NCBI GenBank assembly: GCA_046261875.1
Contig: JBHENW010000210.1
Location: forward strand, 1-13,420
DNA length: 13,420 nucleotides
Direction of reading: 5' to 3'
Source: JBHENW01 sp046261875
Lineage (GTDB): Bacteria; Acidobacteriota; Thermoanaerobaculia; UBA5066; Gp7-AA6
Shown here: positions 13,245-13,420 of the stretch, one piece after another
Numbering within the stretch: position 1 is the first letter of the stretch
How the letters are laid out: the number at the start of each line of letters is the position of its first letter
Translations under genes and position numbers: made by a program
The notes under the pieces: model-generated
Database searches by the model: none
The model's input: only the letters and a program-made list of their open reading frames with translations
Told to the model about the DNA's origin: nothing

Positions 13245-13420
13245 ATGACCCCTACGACCCACCACCTACGACCTACCACCCTCGCGGGGGCGCTTCTGCT
13301 CGTGGCAGCCGCGCTCCTCGCGGCCTCCTGCGGAGGAGGAGCGCCGCCGACCGTGGCGAAAGACGGATACCGCGCCATCCTCGCGTTCTCTCCGGAGGAT
13401 CGCTACGCCGTGGCGGTCCG
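13245..13420 (+). CDS. Lipoprotein, 5' part only (runs off the window)
   Basis: The open frame from ATG 13245 is still open at the right edge (58 codons visible). The N-terminus reads MTPTTHHLRPTTLAGALLLV, a hydrophobic core to residue 27, then the lipobox LAASC with Cys29, followed by the GGG-APP linker typical after lipid-modified cysteine. It should be an exported lipoprotein, with function invisible in this fragment. An in-frame ATG at 13236 has GGGGGAAG immediately upstream and may be the real start. The first codons are written in a 14-bp tandem repeat (13254-13281), so the exact start is uncertain. Divergent from the bsh operon, with a 61-nt gap. Confidence 0.7.
   Translation, partial: MTPTTHHLRPTTLAGALLLVAAALLAASCGGGAPPTVAKDGYRAILAFSPEDRYAVAV
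13254..13281 (+). repeat. 14-bp tandem repeat, two copies, at the lipoprotein gene start
   Basis: acgacccaccacct (13254-13267) is followed directly by acgacctaccaccc (13268-13281), differing at two positions. Its complement is G-rich and resembles the G tract at 13206-13231, so the two form an imperfect inverted repeat around the presumed start region. Confidence 0.7.

Noticed and set aside
13184..13378. N-terminal extension of the bsh-operon methyltransferase by 65 residues
   Set aside because: It would translate the G-rich repeat and run over the lipoprotein gene. The ATG at 13183 gives a family-like N-terminus with a -10-like box just upstream.

Overview
The window is about two-thirds to 70% G+C, densely coded and free of phage or transposon genes. 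It reads as a chromosomal core region of a high-GC bacterium. A complete bacillithiol pathway (bshA, bshB1, bshC) with no actinobacterial mycothiol genes, DUF4097 and two-lobed secreted proteins, and short 14-bp intergenic repeats all suggest Acidobacteriota or a neighbouring deep phylum. That placement is inference from gene content, since no rRNA is present.

Layout. (1) 36-1739, minus: a secreted gamma-glutamyltranspeptidase. (2) 1784-4147, plus: pgk-tpiA-secG, two glycolytic enzymes overlapping by ATGA and then a Sec translocon subunit. (3) 4169-4253: tRNA-Leu(GAG) with encoded CCA. (4) 4330-5861, plus: a secreted protein built from two copies of a beta-rich domain, then a small COG4627-type methyltransferase. 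(5) 5828-7354, minus: a DUF4097 beta-repeat exported protein, a DUF4870-like membrane protein and YidD. A 14-bp tandem repeat lies between the first two. (6) 7432-8454, plus: an adenosine-deaminase-family enzyme. (7) 8433-13183, minus: a compact five-gene operon of methyltransferase-bshC-bshB1-bshA-yigZ with overlaps of 4 and 11 nt and gaps of 16 and about 0 nt. (8) 13245 to the right edge, plus: the beginning of a lipoprotein gene, behind a G-quadruplex-like repeat shared with the bsh promoter region.

How the genes work together. In the bsh operon, BshA joins GlcNAc to malate, BshB1 deacetylates the product and BshC adds cysteine, giving the low-molecular-weight thiol bacillithiol. The methyltransferase overlapping bshC is a good candidate to modify that thiol, for instance to N-methyl-bacillithiol. 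SecG, YidD and the DUF4870 protein concern membrane and secreted protein traffic, but they lie in different units.

Signals of note. At least five genes that appear to begin transcription units have a TANNNT or TATAAT-like box 7-10 nt before the start codon and no Shine-Dalgarno, suggesting leaderless mRNAs. Internal operon genes carry good Shine-Dalgarno sequences. The yigZ gene lacks a usual start codon ahead of its conserved N-terminus, so it has a non-standard start or a one-base indel. No stretch longer than 100 bases lacks a gene.
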